Made by a program: the position numbers and the translations under genes. From positions 2,480,001 through 2,544,000 of the forward strand of contig CBDDPH010000002.1 in NCBI GenBank assembly GCA_965232265.1: DNA of 64,000 bases. Direction: 5' to 3'. Source of the DNA: VXRD01 sp965232265. GTDB taxonomy: Bacteria > Latescibacterota > UBA2968. Of this stretch, positions 32,526 to 41,631 are shown piece after piece. The notes beneath the pieces were generated by a model. That model did not search any database, was not told the DNA's origin, and saw only the letters and a list, made by a program, of their open reading frames with translations. Position 1 is the stretch's first letter, and each line of letters begins with the position of its first letter.

Positions 32526-34147
32526 ATGGCGAAAGGCAATCGAAGAAGGTCGCGTCGAGATAGCAAGCAGGGGGCGTCAGTGGATGCCGCGTTGCATTTG
32601 CAGATGCCCGGTGAACGGCCCTGGAGATTTTTGTTGCCGGTGGTTGTACTGGCATTCGCTGTGCGTGCGGCGATTGCGCTGTGCGGCGATTTTGTTTTAC
32701 ATCCGGATGAAATTATGCAGTATTTGGAGCCGGCGCATCGTCTCATTTTTGGCACCGGCGTCACTTACTGGGAGTTCTTTTACGGCGCGCGTGCATGGCT
32801 GGTGCCGGGCGTGGTCGCGGGAATGTTGAAGGTATTTGACCTTGTCGGGCTTGGCGAGCCGTTCTGGTATGTCGGCGGTGTCGAGTTGATGTTTTGTGCG
32901 GTTTCTCTGATGATTCCGGTTGGGATGTATTTTTTTGCGCGGCGGCATTTTGGCGAGTCATCGGCGAGGGTCGCGTTGCTGGCAGGTGCGTTCTGGTATG
33001 AGTTGGTCGGGTTTGCCCACAAGCCAATGACTGAGTTTGTGGCTACTGCGCTGCTGATGGCGTTGCTCGCGCTGTGTGTGCGGGCAGGCGGGCCAGACAG
33101 GTCGGTGGATAGGGCGGGAATCGTCTATCTGGTGGCATTCATTGCAGTGCTCATCGCGGCGGTGCGTCTGCAATACGCGCCGGTCGCGTTGTTGCTTTTG
33201 GGTGTGCTCTTTTTCCGGACGGGCAAGAAGGTTCAACTCGCGGTTGCAGCGGGTGTATTTCTGTTGGCGGTGGGTGTGTTCGATGCCCTAACATGGGATG
33301 GTGGTCTGTTTCATTCCTATATTACCAATATCCGCTTTAATCTCGCGGTTGACGCCGGGCGCGCTGGCGAGACGCCGGGATACCAGTTTTTGTGGTGGCT
33401 TTTGCTCGCGAGTACCGGGCTGGGTGCGCTTTGTATGGCTATCGCGTTGCGCGATCTGCGGCGCTACGGGTTTTTGTTCGTCCTCATTGGTGTGGTGTTG
33501 CTCATTCATTCCGTGCAGGTACACAAGGAGTACCGGTTCGTTTTTGCGGTTATTCCACTGTGGCTTTTGATTGGCGCAGATGTGGTGGCGCGGGTGAATA
33601 AGCGCGTTTGGGTGCTGGCGGGGGTTTTGTTCGCGGCGATTTCGCTGGGTGGGATTCTGAACGCCCTACCTTCCCAGGCGCAGGTGTATCGCGCTTATTC
33701 CAAGGAGACGGGAAAGGTGGGGTTCATCCGCGGTCAGGATCCGATTTTTGCCGCGTATCGCTACCTTGCCCACGCGCCCGGCGTTCTGGGCGTGTGGCAG
33801 GTTGACAGACCCTATTTTAACCTGCCTGGCTACTACTATTTGCACCGAGAGATACCGTTTTACGACGCGCATTCAGGGCGTGCGATAAATAAAGGCCTGG
33901 AGATAACCGCGGCCTCGGTCAGCCATATTGTGTCGGGAATGCCCATCTCGCCATTCCCGGCTATGCAGTGGAGAAGCAATTTGGCGATATCCAGATTTGG
34001 CGCCGCGACGAGAATGATGTGTCGATTCGTCAATGGGAGGTGTACAATCCGATCATCGTGGACGGTTTGGAACAGGTCATGAAGCACATTGATCCCAACG
34101 CGCCAACACCTCCGCCCAATAGCGGGATCCGCTTTGTGGATAGGTAA
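32526..34147 (+). pseudogene. GT22-like (ALG9/PIG-B type) mannosyltransferase with a frameshift near its 3' end
   Basis: The first frame gives 518 codons to 34082: several membrane helices, the first-loop motif FVLHPDEIMQYLEPAHRL and the later HKEYRFVFAVIPLW, both marks of GT22 mannosyltransferases (eukaryotic HKEERF). After about 33930 that frame turns into unrelated residues, while the +2 frame continues sensibly (AIPGYAVEKQFGDIQIW ... NSGIRFVDR) to TAA at 34145-34147. One base seems lost between 33918 and 33945. The original protein would be about 540 residues. ATG 32526 has a weak upstream site. Could be a sequencing error. Confidence 0.75.
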
Positions 34148-34195
34148 AATACAAGCGGTAAGAGCCATTTTTTCTTTTAAAAGGAGGAGCATATC

Positions 34196-35503
34196 GTGAA
34201 CCGAAGACCAAATTTTGTGGTGATTTTTTTAGATGATTCCGGATGGGCGGATTTTCGTCCCTTTGGAGAGACGGCGTATCCGACGCCCAATGTGGAAAAA
34301 TTGGCTGCAGGCGGGTGTTGTTATCACCAGTTTTATGTGCCTCAGGCGATCTGTTCGGCGTCGCGGGCGTCATTGTTGACGGGGTGTTATCCGGGCAGGC
34401 ATAAGCTCTATGGCGCGATTCCGCCCCGGGCGCGGGGTTTGGATCCGAGTTTTGCCACGATTGCCGAGGTGCTCAAGCCCGTGGGCTATGCAACAGGGGT
34501 GTTTGGCAAGTGGCATATTGGCGATCACGAGGATACGCGCCCACCGGCTCGGGGGTTTGACGAGTCGTCGGGGTTGATGTATTCCAACGATATGTGGAGA
34601 TACCATCCGCAGAGCAGGCATTTTGATAAGTTTGGATTGCAGTTCTGGAAAAATGGCGAGATCGTTATCGACGATGTGTCGCCAGAGCAGCAGAAGATGC
34701 TGACGACGTGGTACACAGAGCATGCGGTCGATTTTATCGGGCGTCACGCCGATGAGCCGTTTTTCCTGTACGTGCCCCACAATATGCCGCATGTGCCGCT
34801 GTTTTGCAGCGATAAGTTCGATGGAAAATCGGGAGAAGGTTTGTATGCCGATGTGATGATGGAGATCGATTGGTCGGTGGGTGAGATCGTGAACGCGCTG
34901 GAAGAAGCGGGCGTGGCAGATGATACGGTCGTGGTTTTTACGTCGGATAATGGGCCCTGGATTTCTTATGGCAATCACGCGGGGAAGACGCCGTATCGCG
35001 AGGCGAAGGGAACGGGTTTTGACGGGGGGACGCGCTCGGCGTGTGTGATGCATTATCCCAATGGCATTCCCGCGGGTGAGGTATCGCATCAGGCATTTTG
35101 TTCGGTGGATTTTTTGCCGACGTTTGCAAAATTGGCGGGGGCGGATTTGCCGGATTATACGATTGATGGGGTCGATGTTTGGGATATTGTGACGTGCCAG
35201 CCGGGTGCGACCAATTCACATGTGTATTATCCGGTTTCGACCGGGCGAACTTTCGATGGCGTGGTCAGTGGGGATGGCAAGTGGAAGTTGCATTTGCCAC
35301 ACGATTATCGCACGCTTGTGGAAGCGGGCAATGACGGAGCGCCAGGGCAATACGAGATCGCGCATATTGAACTGTCGCTTTTTGATATGGAAAACGATCC
35401 CTACGAGACGACCAATGTGATTGACGCGTATCCCGAGGTGGCACGAGAACTCAAGGCGTTGGCAGAATCGCATCGGGACAAATGGTGGGTGGAGAGGAAT
35501 TAA
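34196..35503 (+). CDS. Sulfatase, arylsulfatase type
   Basis: A 435-residue sulfatase. FVVIFLDDSGWADFRPFG gives the metal-site Asp pair, C53-S-A-S-R in QAICSASRASLLTGCYPGR is the formylglycine motif (CxAxR form), and GKWHIGDH and VVFTSDNGPW follow. GTG start with AAGGAGGAG upstream. No signal peptide. It is followed 15 bases later by a PhyH gene, the same pairing as at 23 kb. Confidence 0.93.
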   Translation: MNRRPNFVVIFLDDSGWADFRPFGETAYPTPNVEKLAAGGCCYHQFYVPQAICSASRASLLTGCYPGRHKLYGAIPPRARGLDPSFATIAEVLKPVGYATGVFGKWHIGDHEDTRPPARGFDESSGLMYSNDMWRYHPQSRHFDKFGLQFWKNGEIVIDDVSPEQQKMLTTWYTEHAVDFIGRHADEPFFLYVPHNMPHVPLFCSDKFDGKSGEGLYADVMMEIDWSVGEIVNALEEAGVADDTVVVFTSDNGPWISYGNHAGKTPYREAKGTGFDGGTRSACVMHYPNGIPAGEVSHQAFCSVDFLPTFAKLAGADLPDYTIDGVDVWDIVTCQPGATNSHVYYPVSTGRTFDGVVSGDGKWKLHLPHDYRTLVEAGNDGAPGQYEIAHIELSLFDMENDPYETTNVIDAYPEVARELKALAESHRDKWWVERN

Positions 35504-35518
35504 AACAGGAGGTTTGAA

Positions 35519-36307
35519 ATGAGCATTTCGGTAAAAGAATGGACGCCGACTTTGACGGAGAAAGAGACCGTGATGTTTGACCTGAAGGGGTATATTCTTT
35601 TTCCGGCTGTTTTGAGCGCGGATGAGATGGCGCCGATTGTGGAACAGTGTGAGAAATTGCGTGCCGATAGAGATTCTCTGCCGCCCGAGGCGCGTTGTTT
35701 GCCGGGTGGGCCCGCGTCGGTATTGATCGATCATCCGGCGATTATGCGGGTGTTGCATACGGTTATTGACGATGAGACTGAGAAGATCCGTCTGGAAGGC
35801 GCGTTTTTGAGTTATCGCTTCAAGGGCGATAATCACAGGGGGTGGGCGCCGCATGCCGGAGGTAAGTCCGTGAATCCCAATTATAGCTATCAGTACCACG
35901 ATGGGCGGATTTATTCCGGGATGACGCGGGTGGTTTGGGAGTTAAATGGCGTGGAAAAGGGCAAAGGGGGGACGGCGTTTATTCCGGGGAGTCACAAGTC
36001 CAATTACAGGAAAAAGCTGCCTTTGTTTGACGATCCCGATTCGGGGGTGTGGGATACTTATGGCTGTCCGCCGGGTTCTCTGCTGGTTTTTTCCGAGGCT
36101 GTGCGCCATACGTCTTGTGTTTGGACACAGGATGTGCCGCGGATGGCTCTGTTTTACGCTTATAATCACATCAATGTGCGGCATCACAAACCCGGGTTTA
36201 CTGGCGAGATGCTCGATTCGCTTTCGCCAGAACACCGTCGGTTTTTCAGCGAGGTGTATCACCCGCAATTTGATGGCGATGCATGGAAAAGACGTCTGAA
36301 TCGTTGA
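35519..36307 (+). CDS. Phytanoyl-CoA dioxygenase (PhyH) family protein
   Basis: A 262-residue PhyH protein. It shares the LPGGPASVLIDHPAI block and the VVWELNGVEKGKGGTAFIPGSHKSNY block with the protein at 23063, so the two are close paralogues. Iron ligands likely in the GWAPHAGGK region and in AVRHTSCVW. ACAGGAGG precedes ATG 35519. Operon with the upstream sulfatase. Confidence 0.88.
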   Translation: MSISVKEWTPTLTEKETVMFDLKGYILFPAVLSADEMAPIVEQCEKLRADRDSLPPEARCLPGGPASVLIDHPAIMRVLHTVIDDETEKIRLEGAFLSYRFKGDNHRGWAPHAGGKSVNPNYSYQYHDGRIYSGMTRVVWELNGVEKGKGGTAFIPGSHKSNYRKKLPLFDDPDSGVWDTYGCPPGSLLVFSEAVRHTSCVWTQDVPRMALFYAYNHINVRHHKPGFTGEMLDSLSPEHRRFFSEVYHPQFDGDAWKRRLNR

Positions 36308-36355
36308 GTCTTAATAGAGGAAGCATTGGCGAGGAAAGCTCACTATCCAAGCGGT

Positions 36356-36601
36356 TTATACAAATCGCTCGGCGTAAATATCGAGCACTTTGCGAATCAT
36401 ACGCTGATAGGGAATGCCATTTTCTCTGGCTCTTAGCTTGAAGAAATCGACACTCTTTTTGTTGAGGTTCAGCGTGATCCGCACGGTTTCTTCTTTCAGA
36501 ACGAGTTGATCGGGCGGCGGCAGAAAATCCGCAATGACTTCTGCCTGTTCGATTGCTTCTGAAATATCAGAAGGTGCTTGCTCATATTTTTTGTTGCTCA
36601 T
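36356..36601 (-). CDS. CopG/BrnA-like antitoxin
   Basis: An 81-residue protein with the ribbon-helix-helix pattern VRITLNLNKKSVDFFKLRARENGIPYQRMIRKVLDIYA (split over residues 45-80). The sequence type matches antitoxins paired with BrnT toxins. Its ATG 36601 lies inside the 3' end of a degenerate BrnT reading frame, the normal overlap of the pair. Confidence 0.8.
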   Translation of the reverse strand: MSNKKYEQAPSDISEAIEQAEVIADFLPPPDQLVLKEETVRITLNLNKKSVDFFKLRARENGIPYQRMIRKVLDIYAERFV

Positions 36602-36754
36602 AACGCTTCCTTCCTTCGCGCCAACAACCGGCACCGAATATGCGAATGTTGTCTGTCCGATAGGTAAATCGGACTGTTAAGACGCGATCTCCAACCTTTC
36701 CAAAACAAAAATATCGCGTTTCTTCAGATGTGCTGTGTTTATGGTCAATAGTTT
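36582..36754 (-). pseudogene. Degenerate BrnT-like toxin remnant
   Basis: On the minus strand, DHKHSTSEEKR in one frame and RYFCFGKVGDRVLTVRFT ... RIFGAGCWREGRKRYEQQ in another match the C-terminal half of BrnT toxins (HS-EER ... G .. L-V-FT-R .. IRI--A--A-..E---YE). The frames break at an A-run near 36719-36723. The N-terminal half is missing: a TAA stops the frame at 36757-36755. Confidence 0.7.
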
Positions 36755-36936
36755 ACACAATTTCATATTGATTGACATATTGCGATACATATAATTATAC
36801 CTCAAGTCAAGGTCCCCGTGCTGTTTTTTTGAGGACACCCATTTCTGAATGACTGGCGGGTTTAGATACTATATCGTAAATTGTTCGAGGCGTCTGGTCT
36901 CTACACATTTTAAGGAATGCGCCTGATGAATTGCCG

Positions 36937-37101
36937 ATGAACCGTAGCAGTTCATTGGGGGATGGGAAGCGCAGCCAATTCTTAATTGACATTCACGGGG
37001 TGGAGGTGCTGGACGCGCTGTTCAATATCGAACCCAATGAGCCGATGAAATACGTGGCAGATATCAACGATCATTTTGCCTGGCCGAAGAATTGGGCGTA
37101 G
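36937..37101 (+). other. Short open frame, possible 3' remnant of a lost gene
   Basis: The frame MNRSSSLGDGKRSQFLIDIH ... FAWPKNWA (54 codons) remains open from 36861 and is protein-like, with no ribosome site. I cannot assign a family; it may be the end of a deleted gene. Otherwise 36755-37132 holds nothing I recognise. Confidence 0.3.
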
Positions 37102-37132
37102 GGCATCTGCAAAGGCTAAGAGGTCTTAATCC

Positions 37133-38236
37133 GTGTTGCCGTTTACGCACATCGTCCGTGCCCTGCCAGCGACCGTTCCCTTTGTGCCGCCCGAGGCATT
37201 GGAGCGGGCGCAAGGGCAGCCGCTCGCCCTGCGAGTTGGGGCTAACGAGAGCAATTTTGGTATCTCGCCGCGGGCGCAGCAGGCCATGGTAGAGGCGGTG
37301 GCGCAAGTGCATTGGTACAACGATCCAGAGGGATACGAACTGCGCTCGGCGTTGGCGGTGCGGCACGGGGTGGCGCGGGAAGAGGTCGTCTTGGGTGCGG
37401 GGATTGACGAGCTGTTGGGGCTTTTGGTGCGCCTTTTTGCCGAGCCGGGCGACGCGGTGGTGACGTCGCTGGGGGCCTATCCCACGTTTAACTACCACGT
37501 CGAGGGGCACGGGGCGGTGTTGCACAAGGTGCCCTATCGCGCGGATCGGGAGGACTTGCCGGCCCTGTTGGACAAGGCGCGGAAAGTGCGCCCCAAGCTG
37601 GTCTTCGTGGCCAATCCGGACAACCCCATGGGCACCTATCAGCGAGCCGACGAGTTGCGGGATTTTATCGCGGGGTTGCCGCCGGATTGTGTGTTGCTGC
37701 TCGACGAAGCGTATATCGACTTCGCGCCGGAGGATGCCCTGTTGCCGCTGGAAGTGGAACGGGCACAGGTGGTGCGGTTGCGGACGTTTTCCAAGGCGCA
37801 CGGCATGGCTGGGGCTAGGGTCGGCTACGCGCTGGCACACCGCGATGTGGTGGCCGCGCTCGACAAGGTGCGCAATCACTATGGCGTCAATCGCATCGCC
37901 CAAGCCGGGGCACTTGCTTCGCTGGGCGACGATGCGTTCGTGCGCTCGGTGGTGCGGCAAGTAGCGGAAGGCAGACGGGAATACGCGGTGCTGGCGGCGG
38001 AATTGGGGCTGCAAACGGTGCCTTCGGCGACTAATTTTGTGGCCTTCGACGTGGGAAGTGGCGAGCGAGCGCGGCGGCTGATGCAGATGCTTTTGCAGCA
38101 CGGGGTCTTCGTGCGGATGCCGGGCGTGGCTCCGCTCGACCGCTGCATTCGCGTGACCGTGGGGCCATCCGCCGAGCGGCAAGCCTTTGCGAAGGTGTTG
38201 CGCGAGGTGTTGCCGCAATTAGATATTGGAGACTAA
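37133..38236 (+). CDS. hisC: Histidinol-phosphate aminotransferase-like class I/II aminotransferase
   Basis: A 367-residue PLP enzyme with the HisC pattern: LRVGANESNFGISPRA, YNDPEGYELRSALA, GAGIDELLGLLVR, PDNPMGTY, LLLDEAYIDF, the PLP lysine in RTFSKAHGMAGARVGYA and the C-terminal RVTVGPSAE. It converts imidazole acetol phosphate to histidinol phosphate or a similar substrate; no other histidine genes are near. Starts with GTG 37133 and a modest AGAGG. Its codon use is distinctly more GC-rich than neighbouring genes, suggesting transfer. Confidence 0.82.
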   Translation: MLPFTHIVRALPATVPFVPPEALERAQGQPLALRVGANESNFGISPRAQQAMVEAVAQVHWYNDPEGYELRSALAVRHGVAREEVVLGAGIDELLGLLVRLFAEPGDAVVTSLGAYPTFNYHVEGHGAVLHKVPYRADREDLPALLDKARKVRPKLVFVANPDNPMGTYQRADELRDFIAGLPPDCVLLLDEAYIDFAPEDALLPLEVERAQVVRLRTFSKAHGMAGARVGYALAHRDVVAALDKVRNHYGVNRIAQAGALASLGDDAFVRSVVRQVAEGRREYAVLAAELGLQTVPSATNFVAFDVGSGERARRLMQMLLQHGVFVRMPGVAPLDRCIRVTVGPSAERQAFAKVLREVLPQLDIGD

Positions 38237-38372
38237 ACAGACCTAACATCAAGTATTAATTTTAAAACAGCTTCTGATCTGAGCAGTGGCACTCACATGA
38301 CGGGAACAAAAGGGACGCACAAATCACCTTCGGATTCCGATAGATGACTTCACCCGCTATAAGGTACAAAAA

Positions 38373-39980
38373 ATGACCACGACCCCACGATTTTTCAATA
38401 CTGCCGGCCCGATCAAGACGGACATCCACTATTACGTCCCGCTCCTATCGCGGCTCGATGTCGAAGATCTGCTGATGCTCATCCGACAGGGGAAGTACTT
38501 CGTCCTGCACGCACCGCGGCAGACAGGCAAGACTTCGGCATTGTTCGCCTTGAGGGATCAATTAAACGACAGCGGCGAGTTCCGCTGTGTGTATGTCAAC
38601 GTCGAGGTCGGCCAGTCGGCTCGGGAGGATGTGGCCTCAGCCATGCAGGCGATTCTCAGTGAGTTCGCGTTCGCGGCGCGCGTGGCTTTCGATGATAAAT
38701 CCCTGGTCGAGACGTGTATTGAAGCGTTGGAGACCTCTGGACCACACGCCGCCTTGCGTAAGACGCTTGCTCTCTGGGCTGAGTCAGATGCGAAGCCGCT
38801 GGTGCTGTTGATCGATGAGATTGACGCGCTGATGGGAGACACCTTGCTGGCCGTGCTGCGGCAACTGAGGGCGGGATATCCCGACAGGCCGCGCTTCTTT
38901 CCGCAGAGTGTTGTACTATGCGGGGTGCGCGATGTGCGCGATTACCGCATTCAGTCGTCTGCGGAAAACGCCATCATCGCAGGGGGCAGTGCGTTTAATA
39001 TCCGCGCCGAGTCCCTGCGTTTAGGCGATTTTTCGATGGACGAAGTATATACGCTCTTGACACAACACACGGATGCAACCGGGCAAGTGTTCGCCGAAGA
39101 CGCACAGAATAATATCTGGGAACTGACACAAGGACAGCCTTGGTTGGTTAATGCGTTGGCTTACGAAGCCTGCTTCAAGAACAAGGCTGGGCGGGACCGC
39201 AGCCAGCCTATTACAGCCAATGCGATATGCGATGCGAGGGAGCAACTCATATCGCGCCGCGAGACGCACCTCGATCAACTCACTGATAAATTGCAGGAGG
39301 AGCGCGTGCGTCGCGTGGTTGAACCCCTATTGAGCGGTGCCGAATCTGACGAGGCGATACCGCCGGATGATCTGGAATATGTACGGGATTTGGGCCTCGT
39401 GCGCCGGCAAGGTCCCATCGCCATTGCCAATCCAATCTATCAGGAAGTTATCCCCCGCGATTTGACTTATACTACGCAGGAATATCTCGTGCAGGACCCG
39501 GCATGGTATGTGGATGCAGATGGTCGCCTGCGCTTCGGTGATCTGTTGACAGCGTTTCAAGGGTTCTTCCGCGAACACTCCGAGCACTGGGTGGAGCGGT
39601 TCCAGTACAAAGAGGCCGGTCCGCAACTGCTGCTTCAGGCGTTTTTGCAGCGTATCGTCAATAGCGGTGGTCGCATCGAGCGGGAGTATGGCTTGGGGCG
39701 CATGCGTACGGACTTGTTAATTTTATGGCCTGCGCCGAGCGATGCGCGTCCTCTCCAAAGGGTTCAGAAAGCGGTTGTGGAATGCAAGTTACTTTACAAG
39801 AGCTTGGAGCAGACCGTGGGTGTGGGTTTGGAACAAACGTGCGCGTATATGGATCGCTGCGATGCTGAGGAGGGCCATCTCGTGATTTTTGATCGCAGGG
39901 CAGACAAGTCGTGGGATGAGAAAATTTTTCGCTGTGAGAAGAACACTGGAAAAAGAAAAGTCACTGTGTGGGGGATGTGA
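38373..39980 (+). CDS. AAA ATPase fused to a PD-(D/E)XK nuclease-like domain
   Basis: A 535-residue protein. Residues 1-300 form an Orc1/STAND-like ATPase: Walker A APRQTGKTSA (about 47-56), Walker B VLLIDEIDAL, then arginine-finger-like region. The C-terminal 120 residues contain GGRIEREYGLGRMRTDLLI and VVECKLLY, the E..D..ExK pattern of PD-(D/E)XK nucleases. Such proteins are common in accessory regions of environmental bacteria and may be mobile or defensive; function unproven. No partner gene. Start has a weak AAGGT. Confidence 0.8.
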   Translation: MTTTPRFFNTAGPIKTDIHYYVPLLSRLDVEDLLMLIRQGKYFVLHAPRQTGKTSALFALRDQLNDSGEFRCVYVNVEVGQSAREDVASAMQAILSEFAFAARVAFDDKSLVETCIEALETSGPHAALRKTLALWAESDAKPLVLLIDEIDALMGDTLLAVLRQLRAGYPDRPRFFPQSVVLCGVRDVRDYRIQSSAENAIIAGGSAFNIRAESLRLGDFSMDEVYTLLTQHTDATGQVFAEDAQNNIWELTQGQPWLVNALAYEACFKNKAGRDRSQPITANAICDAREQLISRRETHLDQLTDKLQEERVRRVVEPLLSGAESDEAIPPDDLEYVRDLGLVRRQGPIAIANPIYQEVIPRDLTYTTQEYLVQDPAWYVDADGRLRFGDLLTAFQGFFREHSEHWVERFQYKEAGPQLLLQAFLQRIVNSGGRIEREYGLGRMRTDLLILWPAPSDARPLQRVQKAVVECKLLYKSLEQTVGVGLEQTCAYMDRCDAEEGHLVIFDRRADKSWDEKIFRCEKNTGKRKVTVWGM

Positions 39981-40020
39981 GCGATGAGGCCGCACATTTA
40001 CACGATAAAGGAGACCTGTT

Positions 40021-40791
40021 GTGAAATACGGTATTCGAGATAATATGTTAAAAGCACCACTGGAAGGGGTATTTTCAGTGGCGAAGGATATTGGGTTTGA
40101 TGGGGTGGAGTTTTGCGTTGGGCGAGACTATGGGGAGAATATTTTGTGGGAGGATGGTGGGGCTGAAAAGCTGAAGGGATTGGCAGATGCGGCGGGTGTT
40201 GAGATTTCTTCACTGTCGCCGGGGGTGTTTTCACAATTTCATCCCGCGCTGCCAGAAGCGGAAAAGTGTGCCGAGGGCGTTGAGATTTTGACGCATGTGA
40301 TTGGGGCGTGTGCGGCGGTTGATACGCGGCATATTCTGGTGCCGATGTTTCCGCGAGATATGGATGAGTGGCCGGATGCCACGTGGGATCAACTGGTGGA
40401 TGGGTTCAAAGCACTGGGCGAGGTTGCGGAAGAACACGGCGTGATTTTGGACTTGGAGACGACATTTAGCGCGGATCAACTGGTGATGATTTTGGATCGC
40501 GTGGGGTCTCCTGCGGTGAAGGTCTATCACGATACGGGCAATACGATGACGCGCGGTCAGGATCCGGCTGAGGAAATTTTGAAGCTGGGTAGCGAGGGTG
40601 TCGGGATGATTCACGCGAAGGATACGGACCGACAGGCGTTGGGAGACGGGCGCGTGGATTTTGATTCGGTAGATGCGGCGATGCGCGAGATCGGGTACGA
40701 TGGGTATATTGTTCTGGAGACGCCTTCGGGCGATGATCCAAATGCCGATCACGCGAAGAATTTGGCGTTTATCAAGAAGCTCGGGGTTTGA
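40021..40791 (+). CDS. Xylose isomerase-like TIM-barrel sugar isomerase/epimerase
   Basis: A 256-residue AP_endonuc_2/xylose-isomerase-like protein. Metal ligands are suggested by LDLETTFSAD, KVYHDTGNTM, MIHAKDTD and VLETPSG, the Glu-Asp/His-His-Glu pattern of the family. GTG start with AAAGGAG upstream. No signal peptide. Probably a hydroxypyruvate-isomerase-like or keto-sugar epimerase; substrate unknown. Confidence 0.88.
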   Translation: MKYGIRDNMLKAPLEGVFSVAKDIGFDGVEFCVGRDYGENILWEDGGAEKLKGLADAAGVEISSLSPGVFSQFHPALPEAEKCAEGVEILTHVIGACAAVDTRHILVPMFPRDMDEWPDATWDQLVDGFKALGEVAEEHGVILDLETTFSADQLVMILDRVGSPAVKVYHDTGNTMTRGQDPAEEILKLGSEGVGMIHAKDTDRQALGDGRVDFDSVDAAMREIGYDGYIVLETPSGDDPNADHAKNLAFIKKLGV

Positions 40792-40840
40792 GCGGGGGTT
40801 GGTGGCGATAACCCGTTGTGCGCCCTGGAAAGGAGGCTAT

Positions 40841-40900
40841 ATGACAGGAGATGTAGGGTTTTATACAACCGTTGGCTGTTCAAAGGAGGCATGTCTATGA
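40841..40900 (+). CDS. Candidate 19-residue leader peptide before the outer-membrane cluster
   Basis: ATG 40841 follows AAAGGAGG by five bases, the best ribosome site in this stretch. It encodes MTGDVGFYTTVGCSKEACL and its TGA overlaps the ATG at 40897 of the outer-membrane gene (ATGA), while the downstream ribosome site (40882-40889) lies inside it. This suggests translational coupling; it could also be a spurious small frame. Confidence 0.35.
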   Translation: MTGDVGFYTTVGCSKEACL

Positions 40901-41589
40901 ATAGATATTTGATGTTGAAGGTGTGGCTGCTGGCATTGTTGATTGCGGTGCCGGTTTCTGCTCAGGAGGCGCGATACGGCGCTGGCGTGTTTTTTAACCG
41001 CAGCGTGCCCGTGCTGGGATTTCACGATCGGTATTCGGCTTCTCAGGTTTATGGTGCGGTGCTGGATTATCAGGTCAGTTCGCGCGCTACGATGGAGTTT
41101 GAATACCATCATCTGACAATGGATAATGGAAAGATCGAGGGTCTGGCGTTTACATGGCCCATTGACAAGCAAAAATATTTGAGTCCAGATGCGGATTCTC
41201 GGTTTAATCTCAACAGCTTTTTGATCAATGCGCTGGCGTATCTCAATACCCGAAAGTCCGGCAGTGATTTGCAGCTTTTGCCCTATATCGCTGTGGGGGC
41301 GGGGTTTTACGATTATCAGGATCGGATTACTGGTCTGATTTATCCGGGACAAAAAGAGGAGCCTTTGAATGCGGATCTGATGCTGGATGATCGAGAGGAT
41401 GAACATACGGCTCTGGGGGCGAATGTGGGGTTGGGTATGACGGTGGTGCAGGGGCGATTCGGGCTGGATATCCGCGGGCGTTATCACATGATTTTGGGTG
41501 ATTTGCGGCCGATGGAGGCGTGGAATTTGCCCGGGGTATTTCCCATTGCGATGTTCGATTTCAGGACGGCGTTCAAATTGTACTGGTAG
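40891..41589 (+). CDS. Predicted outer-membrane beta-barrel protein
   Basis: A 232-residue protein with a signal peptide (MSMNRYLMLKVWLLALLIAV, cleavage near VSAQ-EA) and alternating hydrophobic strands ending in an aromatic (FKLYW), typical of outer-membrane barrels. CAAAGGAGG precedes the ATG at 40891; ATG 40897 is a second possible start. First gene of the outer-membrane cluster; ligand unknown. Confidence 0.75.
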   Translation: MSMNRYLMLKVWLLALLIAVPVSAQEARYGAGVFFNRSVPVLGFHDRYSASQVYGAVLDYQVSSRATMEFEYHHLTMDNGKIEGLAFTWPIDKQKYLSPDADSRFNLNSFLINALAYLNTRKSGSDLQLLPYIAVGAGFYDYQDRITGLIYPGQKEEPLNADLMLDDREDEHTALGANVGLGMTVVQGRFGLDIRGRYHMILGDLRPMEAWNLPGVFPIAMFDFRTAFKLYW

Positions 41590-41613
41590 GTGGGTTTAAA
41601 ACCCGCCTCTACC
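41589..41613 (+). repeat. R2-type inverted repeat
   Basis: GGTGGGTTTAAAACCCGCC, a short palindrome of the R2 family, immediately after the barrel gene and before the receptor gene. Confidence 0.6.
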
Positions 41614-41631
41614 GTTATACAGGAGAGGATT

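Noticed and set aside
36807..36992. 61-codon minus-strand frame
   Set aside because: No ribosome site or family resemblance; the plus strand has a more protein-like short frame.
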